A stretch of 64,000 bases of DNA from Bidens hawaiensis. Lineage: Eukaryota > Streptophyta > Magnoliopsida > Asterales > Asteraceae. Under the pieces are notes generated by a model. That model ran no database searches. It had not been told where the DNA came from and was given only the letters and a program-made list of their open reading frames with translations. The translations under genes were made by a program, and so were the position numbers. This document shows positions 1 through 11,209 of this stretch, piece by piece. Each line of letters opens with the position of its first letter. Within the stretch, counting starts at the first letter, position 1. Location: assembly GCA_021521415.1 (NCBI GenBank), contig JAIQDT010000666.1, positions 496,001 to 560,000 on the forward strand, in the 5' to 3' direction.

Positions 1-2047
1 TGGTTTGAACATGATCACACTTTTAAGGTTCCAGTATGAAAACTTGTGTATTTTATTTTACAACTAAAATACACTTTGTATGTCAATTTTGTACATACAA
101 TTTGGGTGATGAGTTTTATTTATGCACGGCCTTTCGTCTAAGCATCTTCTATATTCTTTGTTATTCAACTAGTATTTCTACCCGGAGCGTTGCGCCGGGG
201 CAGCCGGCAAAACCATAGCGTTGAAACCCGAACGTTGGTAAAACTCAAGCGTTACGACAATGAGTCGACACGAATTCGGTTAGCACCCGCTGCGTTCGTT
301 ACGATATAGATACCATTGGTAAAATTTGAGCGTTAAAACCCAAAAATTTAATTCATCAAATTAAAATAGAATAAAAACATTAACATATATGAAAATAAAT
401 ATTTAAGACGATGTTTATTTGGTTGGCAAACCCAGACGGTGGTAAAATCCAAGCGCTTTTTTATCCCAAGCATTGAGGCGGTAACTTCACACAAATTCGG
501 TCGGTTTTGATTACGTACGATACGGTACCGGAACTAAAATATGAAAAAATATATAAATTGAGGTGGACAAACAAGTAACTTTGTGAATCGTCACGGGTCA
601 TCGTCATTGGTATTCATGCCTATTAAATGTAAACATATAAGTTTTCAGTTTTAGCAAGCCCACTTTATAAGGTGTTTTTTTTTTGTGTCGAACGGCACAT
701 GTCTAACGAATCACTATATTTCTTCTTCCGGTCACAAACCTTAATCAAGATTGTTGTACATTTGTTTCTAATGACTTATGACTTCTGTTGTGCTTGTCAA
801 TAAAGAGGCACTATTTTTTATAGATAGTCTTTTGTAGTAGGCAAACACTCCCAAAGAACAAGATAAAGAAGCTAGATATTTAAACAACTTTTCATCATAT
901 TTTTCATTACTTTATATCTAATCAAACAAACAAACCTCTTTACCTTAATGTGGAATGGTGTACTAAGGTTCGAAGCATGCATACCTAAAAGTTTTTGGGG
1001 AAGACGTGTGTTCACGATAGCTTATATCATTAATCGCCTACTTTCCACGAATTAATACTTGGCAAGCACCTTTCCATATGTTTTCCACATGATTTGTTTT
1101 TACATTTTTTTTCTAGATGTTATCCTCTTGTATTATTGATATCTTCTCTATTGTTATTGATATCATCGAAATAACATTAATATATTCATTTAAAATTCAA
1201 AACAAAACACATACCTTCTTTGATTGATTCAACGATTCAGCTTATTCGATAGCTAGATTAACTGTAAATTCTATGACGATCGATTGTGGTCCTAAAGTGT
1301 TTTGTTTTACAAATAGCATGTGAATGTTTTAAGTAAACTGAATAACATTCAAGAACGGTTTGAGCGGTAAGTGTCACATTTGTATGTATCAATATTCAAA
1401 TCTAGCTTCCATTGGTTTCTGTCCATGAACAATAAGAAACACGAGGTTTTTGTACTTAGAATTTTGAGCTTATCTAACAAACTCGACTCGTATGAATTTT
1501 CTCTTTTATCTATTTTTCTTTGTTTTAACCGATCACCCTGATAGGCCTGATTATACTAGCTTAAGCGGACAAGAAAATTATCAACTAAAATTGGATCATA
1601 TCTTAATGAAACTGACAATTTGAACTAAACATCTAAAATTAGGTCAGTTTGGGCCTTGACTTTTATATGGGCCGAAGATAATTCAAATTTAGGCTGTAAA
1701 CAGTTATGCAAGTTATCATGGGCCGAAGACAGATATGCACATCCAAAGTCCAAACCGGTTACTACCCGATTTAACCCGATGGTTACATACCGGTTTGTGG
1801 TATTGAGTTTCGAAACCGGTTACAAACCGGTTGTTAGGTTTTTTTATTTTTTAACCGAATTATTACCGATTAACTAGTTCGGGTATACCCAAAACCGGTT
1901 CTATCGGGGAGGGTTTTCCTGACTGAAAACCGGTTAGTACCCAACCCAGTTATTGGCCTTACCGGTTTTTTGACCGTGTTAACCATAACCGGTCTTGAAA
2001 TAACCAGTGTGTACATCACTAGCCAAAGATAATTAAACAGTATATAT
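1..2047. other. Gene-free repeat-rich stretch
   Basis: I see no convincing coding region. The first 550 bases carry a degenerate dispersed repeat with a GC-rich core near 183-215 (GCGTTGCGCCGGGGCAGCC) and loosely repeated CGTTACGA/AAGCGTT words. Positions 1755-2010 reiterate ACCGGTT and its near palindromes, like the motif-rich small elements elsewhere in the window. The short ORFs present start at non-ATG codons and look like noise. Confidence 0.6.
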
Positions 2048-2285
2048 TTAAAACTTAAAACTATTAGAACCGCCCCAAAGCATGGGCAAGTCCAGGGGTG
2101 GCCCCGGCCCCCTCCGTTTTTTCGCTCGATAGTGTAAAGTTATCCTTTTTCGGCCGAAATTTTTTATACATAGTGTATATTTACCCGTTTTCGACCGAAA
2201 TTTTGAGGCCGGCCTCCTCGATTTTTTGCTCGGTAGTGTAAATTTATCCATTTTTTGCCCGAAAATATTTATACATAGTGTAAAT

Positions 2286-4518
2286 TGTAAGGCCCCGTTA
2301 CCGGTAGCCCTACTTTGGTGTTGGATTTACTCATAAACACAGTTCTAAATATCAGAGTTAATTAAAACTTTACGCGGAATATAAAACTTTCATAAAACAT
2401 TACATATCAAATCATAAACATGTCTTAAAACATTCTTCTTGTCTTTCAAAATCAAAACATAACTTATAAAACATAACAGGTCTTCAGATGTCATACTCTT
2501 ATTCTTCTGCCATGTGCCCCGATCAAGCCAGCTGTTTCATTCTACTCACCTGCGTGCATACTAAAAGTCAGCTACGCTGAGTGAGTTCTAGTTAATAACA
2601 TCACATACTTTACCTACATACATTCTTTCATTCATACTTTCATAACTCAAATTCTACTTTAATCTATTCTATTCTGCCTCGGACATTATTAGGGTCCGGT
2701 CTCTTTTTCTGCCTTGGATATTATTAGGGTCCAGTCCCTTTTCTTCTTTGGATATTATTAGGGTTCAGCCCCTTTTCTGCCTCAAGATTATTAAAGGGCT
2801 CGGTCCCTTTTCTGCCTTAGATATTATTAGGGTCCAGTCCTTTCTCTACCTTTCTATCTCTTACATTTGTTCATAACATACATACATACAGTTCATAGTC
2901 CATACATAACATTATAACTTGACAGTGCATGCAACATCCGAAGATCGTTCACGTACCGACAAGCAATCATTCTTACCTTTCATAACGTACATACATATCA
3001 TTCATATTTCGTATATAGCATTATAACTTGACAGTACGTGCAATATCTGAAGATCGTTCACGTACCGGCAAGCAACCATTCTTACCTTTCACATAATCAC
3101 ATAAGACATACATTTATCACTTAAGATAAATGTATTAACAATCACCTCGAGTATGCACACAGCCCCGAAAACATAACACAGAAATGGGGCTAGAAACTCA
3201 CCTGAATGTGATTACGTTCCCCGTTAATGGTTATTCCCTTCTTGAGCTGTGCACGGCTAACTGTATAATATTTACATGCATCAATTAACTTTACTACTCA
3301 TGTCGTATTTCTATCTTTATATAACCCACAATGAACGGGGGTCCGGGGGCAGCGCCCCTGGCAGCGGGGTTCTAGGGGCGGCAGCCCCTAGCGGGGTCCA
3401 AGGGGCAAAGCCCCTGGCTGGGGTTAAGCTGCTAGGTCAACTTGGAAAAATTTTATTTTCGTTAACTGCCTTAACACATTTTCCATTAGGATTTAAATTA
3501 TTATTTTCTAATTCGCTAATTCATTCTCTATAACGAATTTAAGTCTAGTTCGTTAACTAATTCGTTATCTTTTGGGATCTTGTTCGTTATCCTAATTCGT
3601 CCTCTTATTATCGACTGATTCGTCCTCTGATTCGTTACCTTTCCATAGCGAATTGGCGGGTAACGAATTACTTGATTCGTTACCTTAACATAACGAACTT
3701 GGTGAGCTAATTCGTCATCTTGTCTTAACGAATGATTGAACTGATTCGTTATCTGGTCTTAGCGAATGAATGACTAATTCGTTATCTCATAACGAACTGC
3801 ATCCATCTTATCCAGACTTTGACTCAGGGTCAAAGTCAAAATTGCCAAGAACACGAATTGGTCAACAGTTACCCAATCTGTAATTAAACATTCGTTTCTT
3901 AACCAAATAACACAATTTTGGTACCATTGAACTCGAATTCCAAGCGCCTACAAACCCTAACCATCAAATCGGCCAAACATCAATGTTTAAGGGGTGCGAT
4001 TTAGGCATATAGGTTACGGGTTCCTTTAGGTTATCAATTAACCTACCAAATGCTAATCCATTTCAGTAATATATGTTTGGTTAGATTCGTTTTCAACATG
4101 CTAAGATCTGTGATTTCCCAAACCAATCCGAACCTAAACGAACGATTTCTAATCATAAACGTACCTTAAACGAGTCGAACTACGAACGTGAGCTGGTCTT
4201 TGATGTTGTTTTGGTCTGTCACGACGTTCCAGCACCAACAAGCTCGGGTTTTCGCCTTCGGATCTTGGTTCGAGTTTGTGTGTGTTTTCCAAGGTGTAGG
4301 CTATGGTGTAGAGATGGATAGAAATGGAAAGGTTTAGGGTTTAAGGGGTATTTATACTCCATTAAGCCCATTGACCTAAGGCTCATTCCATTTATTATTT
4401 CATCTTCTAAAGTCCAAGCCCACCTTCTATTAGTTTACTTATATAAACCGATACACGACACATTTATAAGATAAACGAAATTTATTTTATTAATTCTTAT
4501 CAAAAGTAGGATGTTACA
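2286..4518. mobile_element. Solo LTR (Ty3/gypsy-like) with TSD
   Basis: The 2,233-bp unit begins TGTAAGG and ends GTTACA, so it has TG...CA ends and a 5-bp terminal inverted repeat (TGTAA/TTACA). It is flanked on both sides by TAAAT (2281-2285 and 4519-4523), a perfect 5-bp target duplication. There is no internal coding region, so this is a solo LTR left by LTR-LTR recombination. The length and GC-rich patch (3338-3425, reiterated CAGCGCCCC/GGGGCGGCAGC words) suggest a long-LTR chromovirus such as Tekay/Del; that assignment is inference. Confidence 0.75.
2673..3800. repeat. Internal repeats of the solo LTR
   Basis: There are three arrays. At 2673-2855, about five copies of a ~40-bp unit contain GATATTATTAGGGTCCAG. 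At about 2873-3090, two copies of a 109-bp unit contain ATAACTTGACAGT and GATCGTTCACGTACCG (landmarks at 2914 and 3023). At 3500-3800, AATTCGTTA and its complement TAACGAATT alternate many times, giving multiple small hairpins. Confidence 0.7.
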
Positions 4519-5486
4519 TAAATTTACCCGTTTCCGATCGAAATTTTGAACCGGACATCGTTTTTTTTTGCTCGGCAGTGTATATTTATCCTTTTTCAGC
4601 TGAAAATTTTTATACATGGTATAAATTCGCCCGTTTCCGACCGAAATTTTGAGTCCGCCCCCCTCTAGTCTATGAATTTTTTATACATATTGAGTCCGGC
4701 CCCCTAGACATATATGTCCAAGCTTCGCCACTGGAGAAGTTGAACGCCCGGCCAGTGTTTTCGCGGCCTTTTTTGTTAACTATTACAGACTTACAGTACG
4801 TCATTTTAATACTATGATCTTGCTATGTCTATTACAATAACGTTAATCATCGTTTAAAAAAGCATTTAGTTAGATCATTCTTTTATGGCTTATTTTCAAC
4901 TCGTATAAGATATTTGAATCCTCATGACCGACCCTACGTGTCAGGTGATACTTGTGGCTGAAGAGGTAGGTCCCAGCAGAACCCAGTTGGTCCCGCAAGA
5001 CTCACCTTAAACAGGGACGTCTGCGCAAAGACCATCTGCTCCCGCAGGACCCACCATGCTCATAGAACCTTACGCGCAGTACGCAAGCTGTACACGCAGG
5101 GAAAGCCTCCCAATGGTGAAGTACCCCGCCTGTTCCCGCAGTTGCGGATACAAGCCATTAGGGAAGGCTACCCGCGGACAGCAGGGCTACACGCACAAGA
5201 CAATAGATACTTCAGTAGTCACATGAAGGAATGAGCAAGGCGGGAACAATCCCGCCTAAATGAGCCAGTCTGTACGATTCTGAAAGATCTTCTGTACTAT
5301 ACCTACCAAGGTATGGATAGGACAGACGATCTGACCAGAACAACCCATGAGCCAATCACAGGGTGACAGCTCACCGACAACAGTGCGAGGAGGAGCACCC
5401 TCTAGTACTATTTGTCACTATTAGCCGCTGCCTACTCACCAACCCTTACTGTAGGGCGTGCGCAGCCTACAGTTGGTGAAATAGTG

Positions 5487-5656
5487 TTACTGTTGGCCGT
5501 AACCTATTCACCAACCAGCATGGCCTGCGTATAATCCACAGTAGGTAGGACGTGCATAATCTACAGTTGGAGGAATAGTGCAGCCGACATAGTTACTGTT
5601 GGCCGTAATCTATCCACCAACCAGTATGGCCTGTGTATAGTCCACTGTTGGTAGAA
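5487..5656 (+). repeat. 106-bp tandem repeat inside the LTR
   Basis: Two copies of a block starting TTACTGTTGGCCGTAA (5487 and 5593) are spaced 106 bp apart. Each continues with CACCAACCAG, ATGGCCTG and a reverse-complementary CCTACTGTGG-like arm. A more diverged third unit lies just upstream (about 5415-5486, CTCACCAACCCTTACTG). The same array is in the 3' LTR at about 16883-17052. The position upstream of the TATA box suggests a reiterated enhancer, which is inference. Confidence 0.75.
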
Positions 5657-5705
5657 CAGGAATACTATTCAGCCGGCTGTACCTTCTAGGAAACCTACCT
5701 TCGGC

Positions 5706-5713
5706 TATAAATA
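5706..5713 (+). promoter_or_regulatory. TATA box of the 5' LTR
   Basis: TATAAATA lies about 280 bp before the end of the LTR, preceded by a CTTCGGC context. Transcription would start near 5735-5740, defining the U3/R boundary. The identical box in the 3' LTR is at 17102-17109. Confidence 0.7.
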
Positions 5714-5987
5714 CTCCAACATCTTGGAATGGTAAGATCATCTGCTATCCAGTTATCTAGCAATCTCTTAATATACACTTATATTCAGAGCAACCTAGTC
5801 TGATTCTCACGCCGGAGGGTGGTCACAAGGAGGAACCCCCCCCCCCCCTTCTCAGTGACGAGCTTACGGTGTTTGTTTTGCAGGTCTCCTGAAGAACAGC
5901 CTTCTCAGCTAGACCTCATCCGTGGGAAACATTACTTAACCACCAGATTATCTATAATCTGTGCAGGGTCACCTAGTGTTTCTTCAT

Positions 5988-6001
5988 TGGCGCCATCCGT
6001 G
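5988..6001 (+). other. Primer binding site (PBS)
   Basis: TGGCGCCATCCGTG starts one base after the LTR end. The leading TGGCGCC would pair with a tRNA acceptor end ending GGCGCCA. I cannot name the tRNA with certainty. Confidence 0.6.
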
Positions 6002-6046
6002 TATAAAAGCTAGAACTATTTTAGTTTTTTCACAATTTCTAAAGAA

Positions 6047-9000
6047 ATGGTTAACGTTACTCCGGTTCAAAGGCCAGCAACCGACCAAGAAACCCCGGTA
6101 ACAACCCCAGCAACTGGGGGGAACACCGGCGGTTATACAATCCTTACGAACACTACCCCGACTACCCAAGCCGGGGCAAGTGGAGTAAATATTCCATTGG
6201 GGTTCTCCGATACCCAACTGGAAAAACGAACGAAGGTTCCTCGCCAAACACTAGATCAAGTGAAGGCGTGGGCCGAAGCACGGCAAAGAGAATTCCAAGC
6301 CAAATTGGACGAACGCTTGCGTTCAGTTCAACAGGCTGACGAATTCGCCAGTACTCGCCAACACCTCAATATGAGCAGTGACTGCGAGTACTCAGACGAC
6401 GAGTTGGAGTCCGACACCGACGCGAACCCTCGCCATAAGGCGAAAGGGAAGCGTAAGGAAACGGACGTCCAACCAAAAAGGAATTTTGGGGAAGCCTTTA
6501 AACCAATCGTGGAGAGAAACCCGCGTGACTTTTCCAAAACCTTTAGACCAACTGCTACAAATGCAGGGAAGTCAAAGTTCGCAAGGGACATTGCGGAAGC
6601 AATCGCCCCGAGAAGTGCCAAACAAATGTCCAACATTGGCACTTACGATGGTCTATCCGACCCAGACGACCATTTGAACAGGTTCATTGCGGGGGCTACC
6701 GTCAGCAACTGGACGGAACCCACGTGGTGCTACATGTTCCAGATGACTCTGGTCGGAGCGGCCAGGGCATGGTTCGATCGTTTACCGATCCACCACATAT
6801 ATGACTGGGCGGACTTTCAGAACAAGTTCACCCAGCATTTCAGCCAACAGAGGAAGTACACTGAAGAGCAGTGGACGATCCTTAACTGCGTGAGAGAGGA
6901 GGATGAATCTCTACTAGACTTCATCACTCGCTTCAACTCCAAAAAGCTTAGTCTCGGCAACATAAGTGAAGATCTGGTTCGCGCCGCCTTCATCCAAGGC
7001 GCCGAATACCCAGAACTTATCCGCACATTGACGGGTAAGGATGGCATGCCATCAACTTGGGATGCCATCATGACGGCGGCAAAGCGCTTTGCCGAGACGG
7101 AAAAGCAACTGGGAAGAGATCTTCCCCAGAGTACACACCTCTACACGCAGAGGACCAGAGAGAACAATGTCCGGATCGCCCGGCAGAACAAAAAGAGGAG
7201 GCTAGGTATTTGGCAGTCGAGGGTAAACTTTGACACCTCATCCAGCTCTCGCCCTCTTGTTGGCGGAAGGGACAACACACACCCTTCAAACCGAAAACAC
7301 AGGTGGACGCCACTCACGAAGAGCGTCACGGAGATATTTGCCACGGAAAAATTGCCATTGCCTAAAGCCCCATTGATCCGGCAGAAACCTAATGCGGATC
7401 AAAGCAAATCCTGTGATTTCCACGGGACAAAGGGTCATGGTACTGAAGAGTGCACATCCTTGAAGGATATTATTGAGACATTTGTCAAGGACGGAAGGCT
7501 TGCACATCTTGTGGCATCGATCAGGAAGGGAGGAAGGAATGACAACCGGTACAGAGGTAACGGACGAAAGCCCGTCGATATCAGCATCAACATGGTTCAT
7601 GGCAAGGTCAGAGGAAGAAAAAGACGGGTGGCAGAACCATGCGCGTGGAAGGAAGCTGAGGTGCGCTTCCCGCGAGTGCCAGGAGGCCCCAGCAAAGAAG
7701 GCCCCATCGTCATCAGAAGCCAGCTGGGGCACTACATCACTTCACGCACTCTTGCTGACAACGGCGCTTCGTCGACAGTGATGTACAGACAGTTCTTTGA
7801 TAAGCTGGATGATGAAGACAAAGAACGCTTGGAAACGGTCTACGCTTCAATGGAAGGGTTTGACGGAAGTACAGAAACACCACTGGGTATCCTATCTTTC
7901 CCCGTTACTCTTACTGATGGGAATCATTCACGCACAGAAGACGTGGATTTTGTCGTAATGAAAAAGCCACATCATACGTACGACATCCTATTCGGAAGAG
8001 ACGGGATGGCAAGATTCAACGCCGTGGTATCTTCAGTCCATGGCATGATGGGATGGCCAACAGCTGAGGGTGTAGCAATGATCTCTGGCATTCCCCAGGT
8101 ATGCATTGCATCTGTTTCATCTAAACCCAAACCGAAAAAGGCTAAACCAACCATCACTGAACCAGAAAAATGGGCCTTCAATGGCAAATACCCCGACCAG
8201 GCCGTTACCATTGGACCAACAATCGTTGATCCCACCCGCACCTTACTCAAACGCTTACTGCAGAAAAACGCTGACATCTTTGCGTGGGCACCAGCTGACA
8301 TGACTGGTGTACCCCGAAGTAGGGCGGAGCATAAGCTCAAATGCGATCCGGCTGTTACGCCAATCGTACAAAAGCGCAGAGTAATGGGGCCTGAACAAAC
8401 TAACGCGTGTAGAACCCAAGTCAAGGAACTCCTTGACGCAGGCATCGTACGCGTTAGTAGATATCAAACATGGGTTGCAAATCCCGTAATGGTACCGAAG
8501 AATGACAAACAATGGCGCATGTGCATAGATTTCAAAGATTTGAACAAAGCATGCCCCAAAGATTGTTATCCGTTACCAGAAATTGATCTCAAAGTGGATT
8601 CGTTGGCACCATTCCGCCTTAAATGCTTCTTGGATGCGTATAAGGGGTACCACCAAATCCACATGGCCATTGATGACCAGGACAAAACCGCATTTCGGAC
8701 GCCCGATGGTACATTTTGTTATAAAATGATGCCATTCGGACTTAAGAATGCAGGGTCCACGTACCAACGACTAATGGACAAAGAGTTTCATGCCCAAATC
8801 GGGAGAAACTTGGAAGTCTATATGGATGATTTGGTCATCAAAAGCCTCGAGCCTGAGGCGATGTTGAAAGACATTGAAGAAACTTTCAACACGCTCCGAA
8901 AGATAAACATGAAGCTCAACCCGAGCAAGTGTTCATTTGGGATGGAAGAAGGGAAGTTCTTGGGAGTCATTGTTACTAAAGATGGCTTTAGAGCGAACCC

Positions 9001-11209
9001 TGAAAAGGTCGAAGCCATTGTTAAAATGGAATCACCTACCACCATCAAACAGGCTCAGACACTGAATGGACGACTAGTCGCACTTAATCGTTTCTTGGCA
9101 AACCATGCAGATAAGTCGTTTCCTTTCGTGTCAACATTGAGAAACTGCTTGAAGAAAACGCACTTCCGCTGGACACCAGAAGCGGAAGCAGCTTTTCAGG
9201 AGATTCGGTCACGCCTGATCGAACTCCCAACACTTACAGCACCACAAGCGGGAGAGGAGTTAATCCTATACCTTTCCGCAACAGATAGAGCAACCGGGGC
9301 AGTCCTGCTAGTAGAACGAAAGGGCATCCAGATGCCAATCTATTATGTTAGCCGTGTACTAACAGACGTAGAAACCCGGTACTCTACCCTCGAAAAATTA
9401 GTCTTAGCACTTATACATGCTTCACGCAGGTTAAGACGATATTTCCAGGGCCACCCAATCACCATTCTCACCAACTTCAAACTCTCAAACGTTCTAGGCA
9501 AACCCGAATTATCGGGACGTCTAGCCAAATGGGCAATTGAATTGGGAGAATATGCAATTAAGTACAAGCCAAGACCAGCCATAAAAGGCCAGGCCCTGGC
9601 CGATTTTATTGCAGAAGTCCCCGCTTCGCGGGAGAAAGAGTGCCAGGAGGAGGCTCAACCCTCCCCAGCACAGGACGTCAATGATGTCTGGCGACTCTAT
9701 ATTGATGGAGCAGCCAGTAACGAGGGTTCAGGCGCAGGGTTAAAATTAACCAACCCAGCGGGCCAAGAATATACTTACGCTATTCGGCTGGACTTTCCAA
9801 GTACGAATAACGAAGCAGAATATGAAGCATTCTTGGCCGGTTTGAGAATTGCGCGTAAGATGGGAGTGAAAAACTTGGAAGCCCACGTGGATTCCATGCT
9901 GGTGGCCAACCAAATAAATGGAACATACACGGCTGTGAACGACACCATGGCCCTGTACCTCGCCCAGGCAAAAACCCTTATGCGTGATTTTAGTGATTGT
10001 AAAGTCATACATGTCAAGCGCAGCGAAAACAAATCTGCGGATGCGTTAAGCAAGCTTGCATCACTAGCCTTCACCCACCTGGGAAAGGACATCCGCATTG
10101 AACTCCTCGAAGCGCCATCAGTCCCGCACAAGGAAATTTGTGTCATCCAAACCAGTACAGAAACGTGGATGACACCAATAATAAATTACCTTGCAGCAGG
10201 AATACTACCAGAGTCAAAAACACAGGCAAGAAAACTACGCTGTAAAGCACTGAATTATCAACTCGTCAATGACATCCTTTACAGACGTAACTTTCTTGGC
10301 CCACTCTTGAGATGCGTGGACAACCAAGATGCCAACTACCTCCTAAGGGAAGTACACGAAGGCATCTGTGGGGTACACGCAGGTCCCCGCGCTGTTGTAG
10401 CCAAGCTAAACAACGCGGGATACTTTTGGCCGGGGATGCATACGGATGCACTGGCATACATCAGAAAATGCAGGTCTTGCCAGCTTTACGCACCTAACAC
10501 GCATCGCCCGAAAAACGAACTGGTTCCAGTCACTTCTTCGTGGCCATTTCAGAAGTGGGCCATCGATGTGACATGCCCATTTCCTACAGCAGCAGGAAAT
10601 GTTCAGTTCCTAGTGGTAGCCATCGACTACTTCACCAAGTGGATAGAAGCAAAACCTTTAGCCCAAACAACCGCAAAGTATATCAAAAAATTTATTTGGG
10701 AATTTATAATTTGTCGTTTTGGACTTCCACAGAATTTGGTGAGCGATAACGGCACCAACTTTGCTGACAAAAAGCTACAACAGTGGCTAAAAGAACTTCA
10801 AATCACCCACACCTTTACCTCAGTGGCACACCCGCAAGGAAATGGTGAGGTGGAAAGAGCAAATAAAAGCATCGTCGAAGGCATAAAGAAAAGACTCTTG
10901 AAACACAGATCCGGCTGGGTGGACGAGCTTCCGCACGTCCTTTGGGCAAACAGAACGTTGAAGAAGGCCAGTACGGGAGAAACCCCGTTCAGCCTCACTT
11001 ATGGCACTGAAGCCATGGTCCCGGTCGAAATTGGTCTACCCTCACCAAGGGTCTTGAGTCAGCCAGAAGACAATGATGCGGAAAGACGGTTGGATCTTAT
11101 GCTAACCGAGGAACGCAGAGACTTAGCCGCAGTACGTGAAGAGAACTACAAACGACAAATGCAAAAGTACTACAACACGCGGGTAAAACTCTGCAACTTC
11201 AAGGAATGA
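6047..11209 (+). CDS. gag-pol polyprotein, truncated by TGA after integrase core
   Basis: This is a single ORF of 1,720 codons from an ATG 60 bp after the LTR. Visible domains: retrotransposon gag around residues 215-310 (ARAWFDRLP near 240); a zinc-knuckle-like CDFHGTKGHGTEEC at 456-469; protease motif ADNGASS (Asp 571; the usual D-T/S-G is D-N-G here); reverse transcriptase with YMDD at 925-928; a degenerate first RNase H; a second archaeal-type RNase H starting LYIDGAAS (Asp 1220); integrase HHCC finger starting near His 1437; and catalytic Asp 1507, Asp 1567 and Glu 1603, with the canonical 35-residue D-E spacing. The stop codon TGA (11207-11209) falls in the C-terminal region, and the same frame stays open to a TAG at 11393-11395. 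Capsid, protease, RT and the integrase core remain encoded; about 60 C-terminal residues are lost. Confidence 0.93.
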   Translation: MVNVTPVQRPATDQETPVTTPATGGNTGGYTILTNTTPTTQAGASGVNIPLGFSDTQLEKRTKVPRQTLDQVKAWAEARQREFQAKLDERLRSVQQADEFASTRQHLNMSSDCEYSDDELESDTDANPRHKAKGKRKETDVQPKRNFGEAFKPIVERNPRDFSKTFRPTATNAGKSKFARDIAEAIAPRSAKQMSNIGTYDGLSDPDDHLNRFIAGATVSNWTEPTWCYMFQMTLVGAARAWFDRLPIHHIYDWADFQNKFTQHFSQQRKYTEEQWTILNCVREEDESLLDFITRFNSKKLSLGNISEDLVRAAFIQGAEYPELIRTLTGKDGMPSTWDAIMTAAKRFAETEKQLGRDLPQSTHLYTQRTRENNVRIARQNKKRRLGIWQSRVNFDTSSSSRPLVGGRDNTHPSNRKHRWTPLTKSVTEIFATEKLPLPKAPLIRQKPNADQSKSCDFHGTKGHGTEECTSLKDIIETFVKDGRLAHLVASIRKGGRNDNRYRGNGRKPVDISINMVHGKVRGRKRRVAEPCAWKEAEVRFPRVPGGPSKEGPIVIRSQLGHYITSRTLADNGASSTVMYRQFFDKLDDEDKERLETVYASMEGFDGSTETPLGILSFPVTLTDGNHSRTEDVDFVVMKKPHHTYDILFGRDGMARFNAVVSSVHGMMGWPTAEGVAMISGIPQVCIASVSSKPKPKKAKPTITEPEKWAFNGKYPDQAVTIGPTIVDPTRTLLKRLLQKNADIFAWAPADMTGVPRSRAEHKLKCDPAVTPIVQKRRVMGPEQTNACRTQVKELLDAGIVRVSRYQTWVANPVMVPKNDKQWRMCIDFKDLNKACPKDCYPLPEIDLKVDSLAPFRLKCFLDAYKGYHQIHMAIDDQDKTAFRTPDGTFCYKMMPFGLKNAGSTYQRLMDKEFHAQIGRNLEVYMDDLVIKSLEPEAMLKDIEETFNTLRKINMKLNPSKCSFGMEEGKFLGVIVTKDGFRANPEKVEAIVKMESPTTIKQAQTLNGRLVALNRFLANHADKSFPFVSTLRNCLKKTHFRWTPEAEAAFQEIRSRLIELPTLTAPQAGEELILYLSATDRATGAVLLVERKGIQMPIYYVSRVLTDVETRYSTLEKLVLALIHASRRLRRYFQGHPITILTNFKLSNVLGKPELSGRLAKWAIELGEYAIKYKPRPAIKGQALADFIAEVPASREKECQEEAQPSPAQDVNDVWRLYIDGAASNEGSGAGLKLTNPAGQEYTYAIRLDFPSTNNEAEYEAFLAGLRIARKMGVKNLEAHVDSMLVANQINGTYTAVNDTMALYLAQAKTLMRDFSDCKVIHVKRSENKSADALSKLASLAFTHLGKDIRIELLEAPSVPHKEICVIQTSTETWMTPIINYLAAGILPESKTQARKLRCKALNYQLVNDILYRRNFLGPLLRCVDNQDANYLLREVHEGICGVHAGPRAVVAKLNNAGYFWPGMHTDALAYIRKCRSCQLYAPNTHRPKNELVPVTSSWPFQKWAIDVTCPFPTAAGNVQFLVVAIDYFTKWIEAKPLAQTTAKYIKKFIWEFIICRFGLPQNLVSDNGTNFADKKLQQWLKELQITHTFTSVAHPQGNGEVERANKSIVEGIKKRLLKHRSGWVDELPHVLWANRTLKKASTGETPFSLTYGTEAMVPVEIGLPSPRVLSQPEDNDAERRLDLMLTEERRDLAAVREENYKRQMQKYYNTRVKLCNFKE

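Larger units (their letters stand above)
2070..4733. mobile_element. hAT-like MITE split by a solo LTR
   Basis: The arms at about 2070-2285 and 4524-4733 are two halves of one element. It is made of a ~110-bp reiterated unit with the words TTTACCCGTTTCCGACC, GAAATTTTGAGCC, CCCCCTCCG and TTTTTTCGCTCGGTAGTG. The right end reads AAGCTTCGCCACTG, whose complement CAGTGGCGAAGC is a hAT-type terminus. A second copy is at 30185-30609. The left end near 2070 has diverged and I cannot define its TSD. The solo LTR at 2286-4518 entered this element later. Confidence 0.6.
4959..5986 (+). repeat. 5' LTR of the Tat element
   Basis: The LTR is 1,028 bp and begins TGAAGAGG and ends TTTCTTCA, giving a perfect 6-bp terminal inverted repeat (TGAAGA/TCTTCA). 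It matches the 3' LTR except for 7 substitutions and one base in a C tract near 5836 (13 versus 12 C). It contains the element promoter (TATAAATA at 5706). Confidence 0.95.

Noticed and set aside
2048..2251. Minus-strand ORF, similar to the one at 30052-30390
   Set aside because: The similarity comes from the hAT-like MITE unit present in both places, not from a protein gene.
5836..5848. C13 tract in the 5' LTR as a regulatory G-quadruplex
   Set aside because: It is a single homopolymer whose length differs between LTRs (13 versus 12); slippage explains it and there is no multi-run G4 pattern.
6328..10998. Many minus-strand ORFs across gag-pol, up to 157 codons
   Set aside because: They overlap conserved pol domains in antisense and lack family motifs; they are shadows of the long sense ORF.
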